A stretch of 64,000 nucleotides of DNA, taken from the NCBI RefSeq assembly GCF_042681825.1, contig NZ_JBHUGH010000037.1, positions 83,123 to 147,122 on the forward strand, in the 5' to 3' direction. Below, piece by piece: positions 16,984 to 26,286 of this stretch. The notes under the pieces were generated by a model. It was not told the origin of the DNA. It searched no databases and saw nothing but the letters and a program-made list of their open reading frames with translations. The stretch is from Halodurantibacterium flavum (GTDB lineage: Bacteria > Pseudomonadota > Alphaproteobacteria > Rhodobacterales > Rhodobacteraceae). Positions within the stretch are counted from its first letter, which is position 1; each line of letters starts with the position of its first letter. A program made the position numbers and the translations under genes.

Positions 16984-17958
16984 TTACCAGCGCAGAACGA
17001 CCGATCCCCAGGCAAGACCGCCGCCGATCGCCTCGGTTACGATCAGGTCGCCCTCTTTGATCTGGCCGCGCGCCTTTCCGACCGAAAGCGCCAGCGGGAT
17101 CGACGCGGCCGAGGTATTCCCGTGGTCCTGCACCGTCACCACCACGCGGTCCATCCCGACGCCCATCCGTTGGGCGGTGCCCTTGATGATACGCAGATTG
17201 GCCTGATGCGGCACGATCCAGGTGACATCCTCGGGGGTCAGCCCCGCGCGGTCCAGGGCGGTGTGGGCCGTCTGCGCAAGCTTTTCGATGGCGTGGCGGA
17301 ACACTTCCTTGCCCTGCATCCGCAGGACGCCGGTGCTCTGGTTGCTCGAAACGCCGCCGTCGACGTAAAGAATGTCCCGGTGCCGCCCGTCGGAATGAAG
17401 GTCGAGCGACAGAATCCCGCGATCCCGGTTCGTGCCCTGGCCTTCCTGCGCCTCGAGGACCAACGCGCCCGCACCGTCGCCAAAGAGGACGCACGTCGAC
17501 CGGTCGGACCACTCCATGATCCGGCTGAAAGTCTCGGACCCGATGACCAGAACCCGCCGCGCCTGACCCGTCTGGATCATCGCATTCGCATTGGCGAGCG
17601 CAAAGACAAACCCCGCGCAGACCGCCTGCACGTCAAAGCCGAAGCCCGAGGTCATCCCCAGGTTTCCCTGCACGATCGTGGCGACGGCGGGAAAGGTGAA
17701 GTCGGGGGTCGAGGTCGCAAGGACGATGGCGTCGATATCGGTCGCATCCATCCCGGCATCGGCCAGCGCGGCGCGGGCAGCATGGGTGGCAAGATCGGAG
17801 GTCGTTTCCCCCTCGGCGGCGAAATGGCGCCGCTCGATCCCGGACCGGGTGCGGATCCATTCGTCGCTGGTGTCGATCCTGTCCTCGAATTCGGCGTTCG
17901 GGACGATCCTTTCAGGCAGATAGTGCCCGACGCCCCTGACAACGGCGCGTAACGTCAT
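16984..17958 (-). CDS. fabH: 3-oxoacyl-[acyl-carrier-protein] synthase III
   Basis: Initiates fatty acid synthesis by condensing acetyl-CoA with malonyl-ACP. The 324-residue protein has the active-site Cys114 in VQAVCAGFVFAL, the His in VPHQANLRI and the Asn in DHGNTSAAS, completing the Cys-His-Asn triad. TSDEWIRTRSGIERRH is a typical N-terminal FabH block. Its ATG overlaps the stop of plsX (ATGA), the standard rpmF-plsX-fabH arrangement. Confidence 0.96.
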   Translation of the reverse strand: MTLRAVVRGVGHYLPERIVPNAEFEDRIDTSDEWIRTRSGIERRHFAAEGETTSDLATHAARAALADAGMDATDIDAIVLATSTPDFTFPAVATIVQGNLGMTSGFGFDVQAVCAGFVFALANANAMIQTGQARRVLVIGSETFSRIMEWSDRSTCVLFGDGAGALVLEAQEGQGTNRDRGILSLDLHSDGRHRDILYVDGGVSSNQSTGVLRMQGKEVFRHAIEKLAQTAHTALDRAGLTPEDVTWIVPHQANLRIIKGTAQRMGVGMDRVVVTVQDHGNTSAASIPLALSVGKARGQIKEGDLIVTEAIGGGLAWGSVVLRW

Positions 17959-19061
17959 GCGGCACCACCATTTCCTTCGTTTTCCTGTGTCGCATCCTGA
18001 CCCGACTGGACCGCAGATGCAACACGCGCGGCCAGACGATCCTGAAAACCGGACTGCGCAAGGCGAAAGGCGAGCTTGACTGCCGCCGAAACCCCGGTCG
18101 CATCGGCGCTGCCATGCGATTTCACGACTGTGCCGTTCAGGCCGAGGAACACCCCGCCATTGACCCGGCGCGGGTCGATCCGCTTTTGCAGCCGCTTCAG
18201 AGAGGGGAGCGCGAGCAGAGCCGCCACGCGCGAAAGGGGGGTTTTCTGGAACGCCTGCCGCAACAAGAGGCTGATGAGCGTCGCCGTCCCCTCACCGGTC
18301 TTGAGCGCGATGTTGCCGGTATAGCCGTCGGTCACGATCACGTCGCAGCGGGCACCGGGGATGTCGCCACCCTCGACATAGCCGACATATTCGTAGCCGC
18401 CCGCCTGCGCGGCGCCAGCGATACGGTCGGCCGCGACCTTGAGTTCCGGGCGGCCCTTGTGTTCTTCGGTGCCGACATTCAGCAGGCCCACACGCGGACA
18501 GGCGAGCGCGAGGCCGTTCCTGGCATAGGCCGCGCCCATCAGCGCATATTGCAGCAGGTCCTCGGAATCGGCGCGGATATCGGCGCCCACGTCCAGCATC
18601 ACGTTGAACCCGTGCGGGTTGCGCGAGGGCCAGAGGCAGGCGATGGCGGGCCGGTTGACCCCCGGAAGCCGCCGGAGCCGCAACATCGACAGCGCCATCA
18701 GCGCGCCGGTATTGCCGCAGGAAACCGCGACCGTCGCCTCCTTGTTGCGGACGGCCTCGATGGTGGACCACATCGAGGTGCCTTCGCCATGGCGCACGAC
18801 ATGGCTGGGCTTTTCGTGCATCTGCACGACACGTTCCGCATGACGTATCTCGCAGCGACCGGCAAGATCGCGGCGGCGGCGCACAAGGCGCGTCAGTTCC
18901 GCTTCGTCGCCATGCAGGATGAAGGCGATGTCGGGATTCTTATGGGCGGAATAGGCAATGCCGGCGACCACAGCCGCCGGGCCGCGATCCCCGCCCATCG
19001 CATCGACCGATATGACGATCCGGCCTGCACCCTTTCCGTGAGGATCGCGCGTATCCATCAT
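17955..19061 (-). CDS. plsX: phosphate acyltransferase PlsX
   Basis: Converts acyl-ACP to acyl-phosphate, the donor used by PlsY in phospholipid synthesis. The 368-residue protein has the N-terminal VISVDAMGGDRGP motif, SCGNTGALMALSML and TDGYTGNIALKTGEG, all diagnostic of PlsX. Two adjacent ATGs (19061 and 19058) could serve as start. rpmF lies 17 bases upstream and fabH overlaps downstream, so the three form an operon coupling ribosome protein and lipid synthesis genes. Confidence 0.96.
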   Translation of the reverse strand: MMDTRDPHGKGAGRIVISVDAMGGDRGPAAVVAGIAYSAHKNPDIAFILHGDEAELTRLVRRRRDLAGRCEIRHAERVVQMHEKPSHVVRHGEGTSMWSTIEAVRNKEATVAVSCGNTGALMALSMLRLRRLPGVNRPAIACLWPSRNPHGFNVMLDVGADIRADSEDLLQYALMGAAYARNGLALACPRVGLLNVGTEEHKGRPELKVAADRIAGAAQAGGYEYVGYVEGGDIPGARCDVIVTDGYTGNIALKTGEGTATLISLLLRQAFQKTPLSRVAALLALPSLKRLQKRIDPRRVNGGVFLGLNGTVVKSHGSADATGVSAAVKLAFRLAQSGFQDRLAARVASAVQSGQDATQENEGNGGAA

Positions 19062-19078
19062 CTGGGTGCCGGCCGTGC

Positions 19079-19285
19079 TTATGCTGCGTCTTCGTCCAGT
19101 TCGACCTCTTCGGTCACTGCAACGACCTGACGGTCGTCATAGTGGCCGCAGGCGCCACAGACGTGGTGCGGGCGCTTGAGCTCGCCGCAGTTGCTGCATT
19201 CGTTCGGGTTGCCCGCGACCAGCGCGTCATGCGACCGGCGCATGTTACGGCGCGAACGGGTTACTCGGTTCTGAGGGACAGCCAT
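19079..19285 (-). CDS. rpmF: 50S ribosomal protein L32
   Basis: A 68-residue L32 beginning MAVPQNRVTRSRRNMRRSHD. A four-cysteine zinc ribbon is present as CSNCGELKRPHHVCGACG, so this is the zinc-containing form. The acidic C-terminal tail (EEVELDEDAA) is usual in this family in alphaproteobacteria. The ATG at 19285 is chosen by homology over upstream in-frame codons. Confidence 0.96.
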   Translation of the reverse strand: MAVPQNRVTRSRRNMRRSHDALVAGNPNECSNCGELKRPHHVCGACGHYDDRQVVAVTEEVELDEDAA

Positions 19286-19437
19286 GTCACAACCTCGGGT
19301 TATGGGGGGCCGGGGCCCCAGATTCTTATAGAGTTTCGACGCAATTTCCCGCAGGGCCGCGTCACGAAACCCACACTTCAAACGAGGCCGGGAACATACT
19401 GGGATTCTGCGCCGGCGCAAGTCTTTTCTGGGGCCGT

Positions 19438-20097
19438 TCAATCGTCTTTCGACAGGCCGCCACCGGGCTTTGCAGCGGCCTTTCCATCGACCCCCCCATC
19501 GGCCTCGGAGCCGGGCGCTTCTTCTGCGCCGTCACCCTGTGCCGGGGCCGTGCCGAGCTTGTCACGCAGCGCGGCGAGCGCGGCAAAGGGCCGGATCTTG
19601 TCCTCGCTCAGCGGTTCGGCCCCGGGCGGGGCGAAACCGGCCTCACCCAGTTCGGCGCCGGGCGCGCGGGGATAAAGCGGCAGCGCCAGCGCCAGAGCCT
19701 CGGTCAGCACGATGCCGAGGTCGATGACGGGACCAAGCGGTTCGGCCCCGTCATCGGCGGGCATTTCAGCCTCATCCCCCGCGGGTTCGGGCATGTCGCG
19801 CAGCCAGCGCCGGCTGAGCGGCTCGTCGATGCGGGTGGTGACGGGCGCAAGCGTCACGATGCAGGGCTGCACGACGGTTGCGCCCAGTTCCGCCTCCAGT
19901 TCCCAGTCGGTCCGGCCCAGGGGGCGCAGTTCGCCCTTCATCCGGACCTTGCGCAGGTTGCTTGCCCCGATCGCGGCGGCAATCGCCTGAAGCTGGCCGT
20001 CATCCGGCACGATCTCGAACCGCGAGGGCTTGCGCCCCGGCAGGTCGGCGACCCGGAGCGGGTGGGAATAGGGTTGGTCGGTTACCTGATCGGTCAT
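19438..20097 (-). CDS. DUF177 (YceD-like) protein
   Basis: A 219-residue DUF177/YceD-family protein. Family features are SHPLRVADLP near the start, LGRTDWELEAELGATVVQPCIVTLAPV in two halves with the conserved Cys, and PIDLG/EALALALPLYPRAPG-like blocks. The family is linked to 23S rRNA accumulation in bacteria and plants. The ATG at 20097 has AGGGGA 7 bases upstream and is better than the upstream in-frame start at 20151. It is upstream of rpmF, as in most bacteria, and divergent from bamE across a 141-base region that must hold both promoters. Confidence 0.85.
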   Translation of the reverse strand: MTDQVTDQPYSHPLRVADLPGRKPSRFEIVPDDGQLQAIAAAIGASNLRKVRMKGELRPLGRTDWELEAELGATVVQPCIVTLAPVTTRIDEPLSRRWLRDMPEPAGDEAEMPADDGAEPLGPVIDLGIVLTEALALALPLYPRAPGAELGEAGFAPPGAEPLSEDKIRPFAALAALRDKLGTAPAQGDGAEEAPGSEADGGVDGKAAAKPGGGLSKDD

Positions 20098-20238
20098 GGC
20101 GCGGTTCCCCTGATCGTGAACGGTGGGCGTGGGGGCCGCTGGCCGCGGCACGGTTCAATGCGGCTGTCTGCTTGCAGTGCAGCCAAAGCTTCTGTAATCG
20201 GAGATATGAGGCTTGGGCACACAAGGCAAGGGGGCGGA

Positions 20239-20694
20239 ATGGACAGGCTGGGGCGCATTGCGCGCGGCGTTGTGGCGGGCTTTGCCCTGCTTTCGGTCGT
20301 CGCCTGTGCAGATATCTATCGCGACCACGGATACGCGCCGAGCGAGTATGACCTCGCGCAGATCGCCGTGGGCCGCGATACCCGCGACACCGTGGCCGAG
20401 GCCGTGGGCCGACCCTCGACCGGGGGGCTCTTGACAGATGACGCTTGGTATTACGTCCAGAGCCGCTATCGCCGGTCGGGCGCGCGCGCCCCGCAGGAAA
20501 TCCAGCGTCAGGTGGTCTCGATCAGCTTTGCCCCGAACGGCACGGTCGCGAATGTGGAACGCTTCGGGCTGGAACAGGGCCGGGCGGTCGTGCTGTCGCG
20601 CCGCGTGACGGACACCAATATCCGCGGTGTCAGCGCCTTGGGTCAGATTCTGGGCAACCTGGGCAACCTGCGCGCCGAGGATCTGATCGACTGA
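20239..20694 (+). CDS. bamE: outer-membrane protein assembly factor BamE (SmpA/OmlA lipoprotein)
   Basis: A 151-residue lipoprotein of the BAM complex, which folds beta-barrel proteins into the outer membrane. The N-terminal signal ends in a lipobox LLSVVAC with Cys23 as the lipidated residue. YAPSEYDLAQIAVGRDTRDTV matches the alphaproteobacterial BamE helical region, and WYYVQSRYRR the beta-sheet core. A GGGGG-rich site precedes the ATG. It is divergent from the DUF177 gene and convergent with msrB. Confidence 0.9.
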   Translation: MDRLGRIARGVVAGFALLSVVACADIYRDHGYAPSEYDLAQIAVGRDTRDTVAEAVGRPSTGGLLTDDAWYYVQSRYRRSGARAPQEIQRQVVSISFAPNGTVANVERFGLEQGRAVVLSRRVTDTNIRGVSALGQILGNLGNLRAEDLID

Positions 20695-20706
20695 GGGCAG
20701 GGGGCG

Positions 20707-20750
20707 TCAGGTGGGGGCGCCAGATGGGCGCCACGGGGGCGCCCACCTGA
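20707..20750. terminator. bidirectional hairpin between bamE and msrB
   Basis: TCAGGTGGGGGCGCC and GGGGCGCCCACCTGA form a near-perfect stem between the ends of the convergent bamE and msrB genes. There is no clear U-tract on either side. Its place between two convergent stops supports a terminator role. Confidence 0.6.
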
Positions 20751-20759
20751 TAGGGGTCG

Positions 20760-21155
20760 TCAGGCTTCGGGTTCGAACCGAAGCGCGACCCCGTTCATGC
20801 AATAGCGCAGGCCGGTTGGCTGCGGCCCGTCGGGAAACACGTGGCCCAGATGCGCCTCGCAGCGGGCACAATGAACCTCGGTGCGGCGCATGAAATGGCT
20901 CGTATCCTCTGACAGGCCGACCGCATCCTGATCCAGCGGTGCATAAAAAGAGGGCCATCCGCTGCCGCTGTCATATTTCGTTTCCTGATCGAACAGCGCC
21001 GCACCGCAGCAGGCGCAGCGGAACGTTCCCGGATCTTTCGGGAAATCGTCGTTGGTAAAGGCGCGTTCGGTCCCGTGATTGCGCGTCACCTCATAGGTGA
21101 GCGGGTCGAGCTCCTGCCGCCATTCCTCGTCGGACTTGATGATCTTGTCAGGCAT
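20760..21155 (-). CDS. msrB: peptide-methionine (R)-S-oxide reductase MsrB
   Basis: Reduces methionine-R-sulfoxide in proteins. The 131-residue protein has two zinc-binding CxxC pairs (CACC and CARC) and the catalytic Cys in RYCMNGVALRF, with GSGWPSF and HLGHVFPDGP motifs intact. There is no signal peptide, so it acts in the cytoplasm. The ATG at 21155 is chosen because upstream codons lack similarity. Confidence 0.95.
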   Translation of the reverse strand: MPDKIIKSDEEWRQELDPLTYEVTRNHGTERAFTNDDFPKDPGTFRCACCGAALFDQETKYDSGSGWPSFYAPLDQDAVGLSEDTSHFMRRTEVHCARCEAHLGHVFPDGPQPTGLRYCMNGVALRFEPEA

Positions 21156-21258
21156 GGGCTTTACTTTCTTCGCAAGGCTGTCACATTTGCCATGGTAGTT
21201 GGTCACATCGTTATGTAGGCGGCGCGCCCTGCGACGCCAAGTCAGGAGAGGGCCGGCC

Positions 21259-22041
21259 ATGCAGCTGGCACTGCGCAAGGGTCGTTACAGCGCAAGGCTT
21301 GCCGCGACGCAGCAGGATGTCGCGGCGGCACAGCGGCTTCGATACCTCTGCTTCATCTCGAACCGCGGGCTGACCGGCAGCGGCCCCGGGCCTGACCGCA
21401 CCCCCGACGATGCCCGCGATTGCGACGCATTCGACGACCGCTGCCACCATGTGCTGGTGGAAGAAGCTGCTTCGGGCACGCTCGTCTGTTGCTTCCGGCT
21501 TCTGGAACTCGCCGATGGGGCCGAGATCGGGCAAAGCTATTCCGCGCAGTATTACGAACTTTCCGCCCTGCGCAGCTATGGCGGCCGCATGGTCGAGATG
21601 GGGCGGTTCTGCATCCACCCGGCCTGGCATGACCCTGATATCCTGCGCGTGGCCTGGGGGGCGCTGGCGCGGATCGTCGACCAGGAGCGGATCGAGATGC
21701 TGTTTGGTTGTTCGTCCTTCAACGGCACCGAGGCAGAGGCCTATCGCGACGCCTTTACCGTTCTGGCGCAGCGGCATCTTGCGCCGAAATGCTGGCTGCC
21801 CAAGGTCAAGGCGCCGGACGTCTTTCGGTTTGCCCGGCTTTTTCGCCGGAACAAGCCCGACGCGCGCCTTGCGATGCGGGGGATGCCGCCGCTCTTGCGC
21901 AGCTATCTGGTGATGGGCGGCTGGGTCAGCGACCATGCCGTGGTCGACCGGGATCTGGGCACGCTGCATGTGTTCACCGGGCTTGAAATCCGGGCGATCC
22001 CGCCGTCGCGGGCGCGGCTGATGCGGGCGGATGCCACCTGA
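21259..22041 (+). CDS. OlsB/GlsB-type aminolipid N-acyltransferase (GNAT-fold)
   Basis: A 260-residue acyl-ACP-dependent N-acyltransferase of the OlsB family, which adds a 3-hydroxy fatty acid to an amino acid to start ornithine or glutamine lipid synthesis. Family blocks include AAQRLRYLCFI, DAFDDRCHHVLVEE, MVEMGRFCIHP and CSSFNGTEAEAY. AGGAG lies upstream of the ATG. The second enzyme, the O-acyltransferase OlsA, is not adjacent. In Ruegeria the ornithine enzyme OlsB is next to olsA while the glutamine-specific GlsB is separate, so GlsB is a serious alternative. Confidence 0.8.
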   Translation: MQLALRKGRYSARLAATQQDVAAAQRLRYLCFISNRGLTGSGPGPDRTPDDARDCDAFDDRCHHVLVEEAASGTLVCCFRLLELADGAEIGQSYSAQYYELSALRSYGGRMVEMGRFCIHPAWHDPDILRVAWGALARIVDQERIEMLFGCSSFNGTEAEAYRDAFTVLAQRHLAPKCWLPKVKAPDVFRFARLFRRNKPDARLAMRGMPPLLRSYLVMGGWVSDHAVVDRDLGTLHVFTGLEIRAIPPSRARLMRADAT

Positions 22042-22115
22042 CATCGCCTGACACGGGGGCCCGCCCGGTGGCGCGCGACCTTGACGCGGGGCAGGCGCGT
22101 CGATAGCTGACCGGC

Positions 22116-23948
22116 ATGGCACGCGCACCCCTTCTTCAGCTTTCCGGTATCTCGCTCACCTTTGGCGGCGAGCCGCTTTTCGACAATCTCGATCTTGTGG
22201 TGCAGGAAGGCGACCGGGTGGCGCTGGTCGGGCGCAACGGGTCGGGGAAATCCACGCTCATGAAGATCATGGCGGGGCTGGTCGAGGCCGATCAGGGCAG
22301 CCGCGTCATCCCGCCGGGCGTCAAGGTCGGCTACATGGAACAGGACCCTGACCTGTCTGGCTTTGCGACGCTTGGAGATTATGCCGCGGCGACCCTGCCC
22401 GAGGGCGAGGAATATCGCGTCGCGATGGTTGCCGAGGGGCTCAAGTTCGACCCGACCGCGTCGGTCGCCACGGCATCGGGCGGCGAGCGGCGTCGGGCGG
22501 CGCTGGCGCGGCTTCTGGCCGAGGCGCCGGAACTGATGCTGCTGGACGAGCCGACGAACCACCTCGATATCGAGGCGATCCAGTGGCTTGAGGCAGAGCT
22601 GTCGCAGACCCGCACCGCCTTTGTCCTGATCTCGCACGACCGAGCCTTCCTGCGGGCGCTGACGCGCGCCACGCTCTGGATCGACCGGGGCGTCGCGCGG
22701 CGGCAGGACCGGGGCTTCGAGGGGTTCGAGACCTGGCGGGATGAGGTCTGGGCCGCCGAGGACGAGGCCCGCCACAAGCTCGACCGCAAGATCAAGGCCG
22801 AGGCTCGCTGGGCCGTCGAGGGGATCAGCGCAAGGCGCAAGCGCAATCAGGGCCGGCTGCGTGCCCTTGCCACCCTGCGCGAGGAGCGCGCGGGCCAGAT
22901 CCGCCGTCAGGGCGTTGCCGCAATGGCGCTGGAGGCGGGGCCGCAATCGGGCAAGCTGGTGGTCGAGGTGCGCGACCTGTCGAAATCCTTTGGCGACCGC
23001 GCGATCGTGCGCGATTTCTCGTTCCGGGTGCAGCGTGGCGAACGGATCGCCTTTGTCGGCCCCAACGGGGTGGGCAAGACGACGCTGCTCCGGATGCTGA
23101 CCGGAGAGATCAAGCCCGATGCCGGCGAGGTGCGGCTGGGCACCAATCTGGAGATCGCGGTCTTCGATCAGGCCCGGGCGCGGCTCGACCCCCACGCTAC
23201 GCTGTGGGAAAGCCTGACGGGCGATCCGCTGATGGGCGTGTCCGGGCAGGCCGATCAGGTCATGGTGCGCGGTCAGCCCCGGCATGTCGTGGGCTATCTC
23301 AAGGAGTTTCTCTTTGACGAGCGGCAGGCGCGGGCGCCGGTGCGGGCGCTGTCGGGGGGCGAACGGGCGCGGCTCCTGCTCGCGCGGATCATGGCGCGGG
23401 AATCGAACCTCCTGATCCTCGACGAACCGACCAACGATCTGGATGTCGAGACGCTGGATCTCTTGCAGGATCTTCTGGGCGATTATGATGGAACGGTGAT
23501 GCTGGTCAGCCACGACCGCGATTTCATCGACCGGGTGGCCACGACCACTGTCGCGATGGAGGGGAATGGCCGCGCGATCGTCTATGCCGGGGGTTGGAGC
23601 GACTATCGCGCCCAGCGGGCCGAGACGGAAGAGGCCACGCCCGAGCCCGCCACAAAGGCCCGGAAAGCCGTCGCCGCCCCGGAACCCACCGCGCGGCCCG
23701 CGCCATCCCGCAAGCCGGCGCAAGGCCTGAGCTACACCGAACGGCACCGGCTCGATTCCCTGCCGGGTGTGATCGAGCGGTTGGAGGGCGAGATCGCCAA
23801 GCTGGAACAGCTTCTGTCCGATCCGGAGCTTTTCACCCGCGAACCCGTCAAGTTCCGCAAGGCGACCGAGATGCTGGCCGAACGGCAGTCGAGCCTGTCG
23901 GCGGCCGAGGAAGAGTGGCTGATGCTGGAGGAAAAGGCCGGAAACTGA
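22116..23948 (+). CDS. uup: ABC-F family ATPase, Uup type
   Basis: A 610-residue ABC-F protein with two nucleotide-binding domains and no membrane part. Domain 1 (about 5-235) has VGRNGSGKST, the signature ASGGERRRA and LLDEPTNHLD; domain 2 (about 290-510) has VGPNGVGKTT, LSGGERARL and LILDEPTNDLD. A basic linker (about 235-280) joins them and a C-terminal coiled coil (about 550-608) is the Uup DNA-binding tail. Uup acts at ribosomes or branched DNA and limits precise transposon excision in E. coli. It leads a run of plus genes with the EEP and PLD genes. Confidence 0.9.
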   Translation: MARAPLLQLSGISLTFGGEPLFDNLDLVVQEGDRVALVGRNGSGKSTLMKIMAGLVEADQGSRVIPPGVKVGYMEQDPDLSGFATLGDYAAATLPEGEEYRVAMVAEGLKFDPTASVATASGGERRRAALARLLAEAPELMLLDEPTNHLDIEAIQWLEAELSQTRTAFVLISHDRAFLRALTRATLWIDRGVARRQDRGFEGFETWRDEVWAAEDEARHKLDRKIKAEARWAVEGISARRKRNQGRLRALATLREERAGQIRRQGVAAMALEAGPQSGKLVVEVRDLSKSFGDRAIVRDFSFRVQRGERIAFVGPNGVGKTTLLRMLTGEIKPDAGEVRLGTNLEIAVFDQARARLDPHATLWESLTGDPLMGVSGQADQVMVRGQPRHVVGYLKEFLFDERQARAPVRALSGGERARLLLARIMARESNLLILDEPTNDLDVETLDLLQDLLGDYDGTVMLVSHDRDFIDRVATTTVAMEGNGRAIVYAGGWSDYRAQRAETEEATPEPATKARKAVAAPEPTARPAPSRKPAQGLSYTERHRLDSLPGVIERLEGEIAKLEQLLSDPELFTREPVKFRKATEMLAERQSSLSAAEEEWLMLEEKAGN

Positions 23949-23984
23949 CTTGCCAGTCCGCTGCAACGCGCCCATCTTCCCATC

Positions 23985-24758
23985 ATGGAAAGACGCAGCG
24001 CCGCCCGCATCGACCCCTTGACGCATGAGGCCCCCGGCCTTGGGGCGCCGCCCGAGTTGCTGGTTGCATCTTATAACGTGCACAAGGGCGTCGGGCTCGA
24101 CATGCGCCGCGATCCCGCGCGGATCGCCCGCGTCATCGGCGAAATCGCCCCCAACGTCATCGCGCTGCAAGAGGCCGACCGCCGCTTTGGCGACCGGGCC
24201 GGGGTGCTCGACCTCGACGCGCTGAAGGACCTTGCGGGGCTGGAACCCGTGATGCTCCCCACCCGCAGGGGCCGGCTTTCCCATGGCTGGCACGGGAATG
24301 TGGTTCTGCTGCGCGATGCCGAGGTCGAGGATGTGCGGCCCATCGACCTGCCGGGGTTGGAGCCGCGTGGCGCGGTCATGGTCGATCTGCGGATCGGTGA
24401 CGCGCCCCTGCGGGTGATCGCCGCGCATCTGGGGCTGCTCAAGGGGTCGCGGCTGTTGCAGGCGCGGGCGCTGGTGGCGGCGCAGGCCGGGGCGGATGAC
24501 CGGCCGACGATCCTTCTGGGCGATCTGAACGAATGGCGGCGCGGGCCGGGCTGTTCGTTGACGCCGCTGCGCGACCACTACGGCGCCGAGGGCGCGATGG
24601 TCGCAAGCTTTCCTGCCCGCAGGCCGATGCTGCCGCTCGACCGGATCTTTGCCTGTTCCCGGGCCGAGGTGGTCGATATCGAACCGCATATGAGCCCGCT
24701 TTCCCGCATCGCCTCGGACCACCTGCCGGTCAAGGCACGCCTGCGACTGCGCCCCTGA
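23985..24758 (+). CDS. endonuclease/exonuclease/phosphatase (EEP) family protein
   Basis: A 257-residue EEP-fold hydrolase. Metal and catalytic residues appear in VASYNVHKG, IALQEADRR, LGDLNEW and ASDHLPVKA. No signal peptide is visible. The fold covers nucleases, sphingomyelinases and inositol phosphatases, so the substrate is open; the next gene, 16 bases downstream, is a phospholipase D-like enzyme, which makes a phosphodiester lipid substrate plausible but unproven. The two are probably cotranscribed. Confidence 0.82.
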   Translation: MERRSAARIDPLTHEAPGLGAPPELLVASYNVHKGVGLDMRRDPARIARVIGEIAPNVIALQEADRRFGDRAGVLDLDALKDLAGLEPVMLPTRRGRLSHGWHGNVVLLRDAEVEDVRPIDLPGLEPRGAVMVDLRIGDAPLRVIAAHLGLLKGSRLLQARALVAAQAGADDRPTILLGDLNEWRRGPGCSLTPLRDHYGAEGAMVASFPARRPMLPLDRIFACSRAEVVDIEPHMSPLSRIASDHLPVKARLRLRP

Positions 24759-24774
24759 TGCAGCGGAACACCTG

Positions 24775-26286
24775 ATGTTCTGGGCATGGTGGGTTCTGCT
24801 GGCGGTCGCAGCCTTTGCCGCGGCATCGGCGCTCGCGCTCTGGTCCTTTGGCCGCTTCGCGCGGCAGGCGAGGGGGGCGCAGTCCTTCGCGCTGCCCCTG
24901 GCCGGCAACAGCGCGCTCGACCGGCTTGTGCTGCCTTTGCTTGCGGAACGACCCGGCCAGACGGGGCTGTCGCTGGTGGTGGACAACCTGCGCGCCTTTT
25001 CCCTGCGGCAGGAGGCGGTGCAGAAGGCCGGACGCAGCCTCGATGCGCTTTACTACATCTGGCGCGACGACCTGACGGGGCGGTTGCTGCTGCACGAACT
25101 GCTTTCGGCTGCCGACCGCGGGGTGCGGGTGCGGCTGCTTCTGGACGATGTGAACACGCAAGGATTCGACCGCATCTATCTGGCGCTGAACCGTCACCCG
25201 ATGATCGAGGTGCGGGTCTTCAACCCGGTGCTGAACCGGCGCAACGCGCTGCGGCGCGGGGCCGAGATGTTGCTGGCGCTGGTGCGCTATAACCGCCGGA
25301 TGCATTGCAAGGCCTGGATCGCCGACGGGCGGGTCGCGATCGTCGGCGGGCGCAATATCGGCGACACCTATTTCGGGGCGCGGCGTACGCGGCGGCGCAG
25401 TTCCCGCGACTATGATCTTGTGGTCGCGGGGGCGCTGCTGCCTGCGGTCCAGAAGAGCTTTGACGCTTATTGGAACTGCAGCATGGCCCTGCCCATCGCC
25501 GCGCTCTGGATGGGGTATGAGGCCGATCTGGGCCGCGCAAGAACGCGCCTGCGCGCGGTGGCCGCCGGGCAGGGCGCGCGGGACTACCTTGCGCGCCTGC
25601 CCCCGCCAGGGGGCCTGACTGCGGGGCTGCACTGGACCGACAAGGCCGAACTGCTGGTCGATCCACCCGAAAAGGCGCAGGGGCAGGAAAGGCAGGCCTG
25701 GATTACCCAAAAGCTCCGCCCGGTATTTGACGGCGCCACCGCGCGGCTGCAGATGGTCACGCCCTATTTCGTCCCGGGAAAGGAGGACGTGGCCTTTCTC
25801 CAGGATCTCGCGCAGCGGGGCGTTTCGGTCGAGGTCGTGACGAACGCCCTTGCGGCGACCAACCACATGGTCGTCCATGGCGCCTATCGCCGCTATCGCA
25901 AGCCGCTGCTGGAAAAGGGGGTGCGCATCCACGAATTCGCGCCGCCCGATGAACAGGGCCGCCGGGGCGAGATGCTGCATGGCAAGGCCTTTATCGTGGA
26001 CGGCCGCGCGGGTTTCATCGGGTCCTTCAACTACGACCTGCGATCCGCGTTTCTGAACACCGAAATGGGGGTGTTGTTCGAACATCCCGATCTGGTGGCC
26101 GAGCTGGAGGCCGAGGTCGCGCGGCTGGTCCGGCCCGAGGTAGCCTTTGCCCTGTCGCTTGAGGGGCGGCGCCTGCGCTGGAACCTGCCGGACGGGTCGC
26201 AGATGGGGCACGAACCCGATGCGCCCTACATGCGGCGGTCCCTGTCATGGTTCATCGGGCATCTGCCGATTCATCGCTTCCTCTGA
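24775..26286 (+). CDS. phospholipase D-like protein, cardiolipin synthase type
   Basis: A 503-residue membrane-anchored PLD-superfamily enzyme. One N-terminal helix (about 3-25) is followed by two PLD domains with HKD motifs: HCKAWIADGRVAIVGGRN (about 178-195) and HGKAFIVDGRAGFIGSFN (about 402-419). Two HKD motifs plus an N-terminal anchor suit a cardiolipin synthase-type phosphatidyl transferase or a phospholipase D. A single helix, rather than the two of ClsA, recalls the ClsC-like group. The 3' end overlaps the convergent RHH gene by 42 bases. Confidence 0.85.
   Translation: MFWAWWVLLAVAAFAAASALALWSFGRFARQARGAQSFALPLAGNSALDRLVLPLLAERPGQTGLSLVVDNLRAFSLRQEAVQKAGRSLDALYYIWRDDLTGRLLLHELLSAADRGVRVRLLLDDVNTQGFDRIYLALNRHPMIEVRVFNPVLNRRNALRRGAEMLLALVRYNRRMHCKAWIADGRVAIVGGRNIGDTYFGARRTRRRSSRDYDLVVAGALLPAVQKSFDAYWNCSMALPIAALWMGYEADLGRARTRLRAVAAGQGARDYLARLPPPGGLTAGLHWTDKAELLVDPPEKAQGQERQAWITQKLRPVFDGATARLQMVTPYFVPGKEDVAFLQDLAQRGVSVEVVTNALAATNHMVVHGAYRRYRKPLLEKGVRIHEFAPPDEQGRRGEMLHGKAFIVDGRAGFIGSFNYDLRSAFLNTEMGVLFEHPDLVAELEAEVARLVRPEVAFALSLEGRRLRWNLPDGSQMGHEPDAPYMRRSLSWFIGHLPIHRFL

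Noticed and set aside
21903..24986. Long minus-strand frame opposite uup and its neighbours
   Set aside because: It crosses four real plus-strand genes and has no start context or family resemblance.
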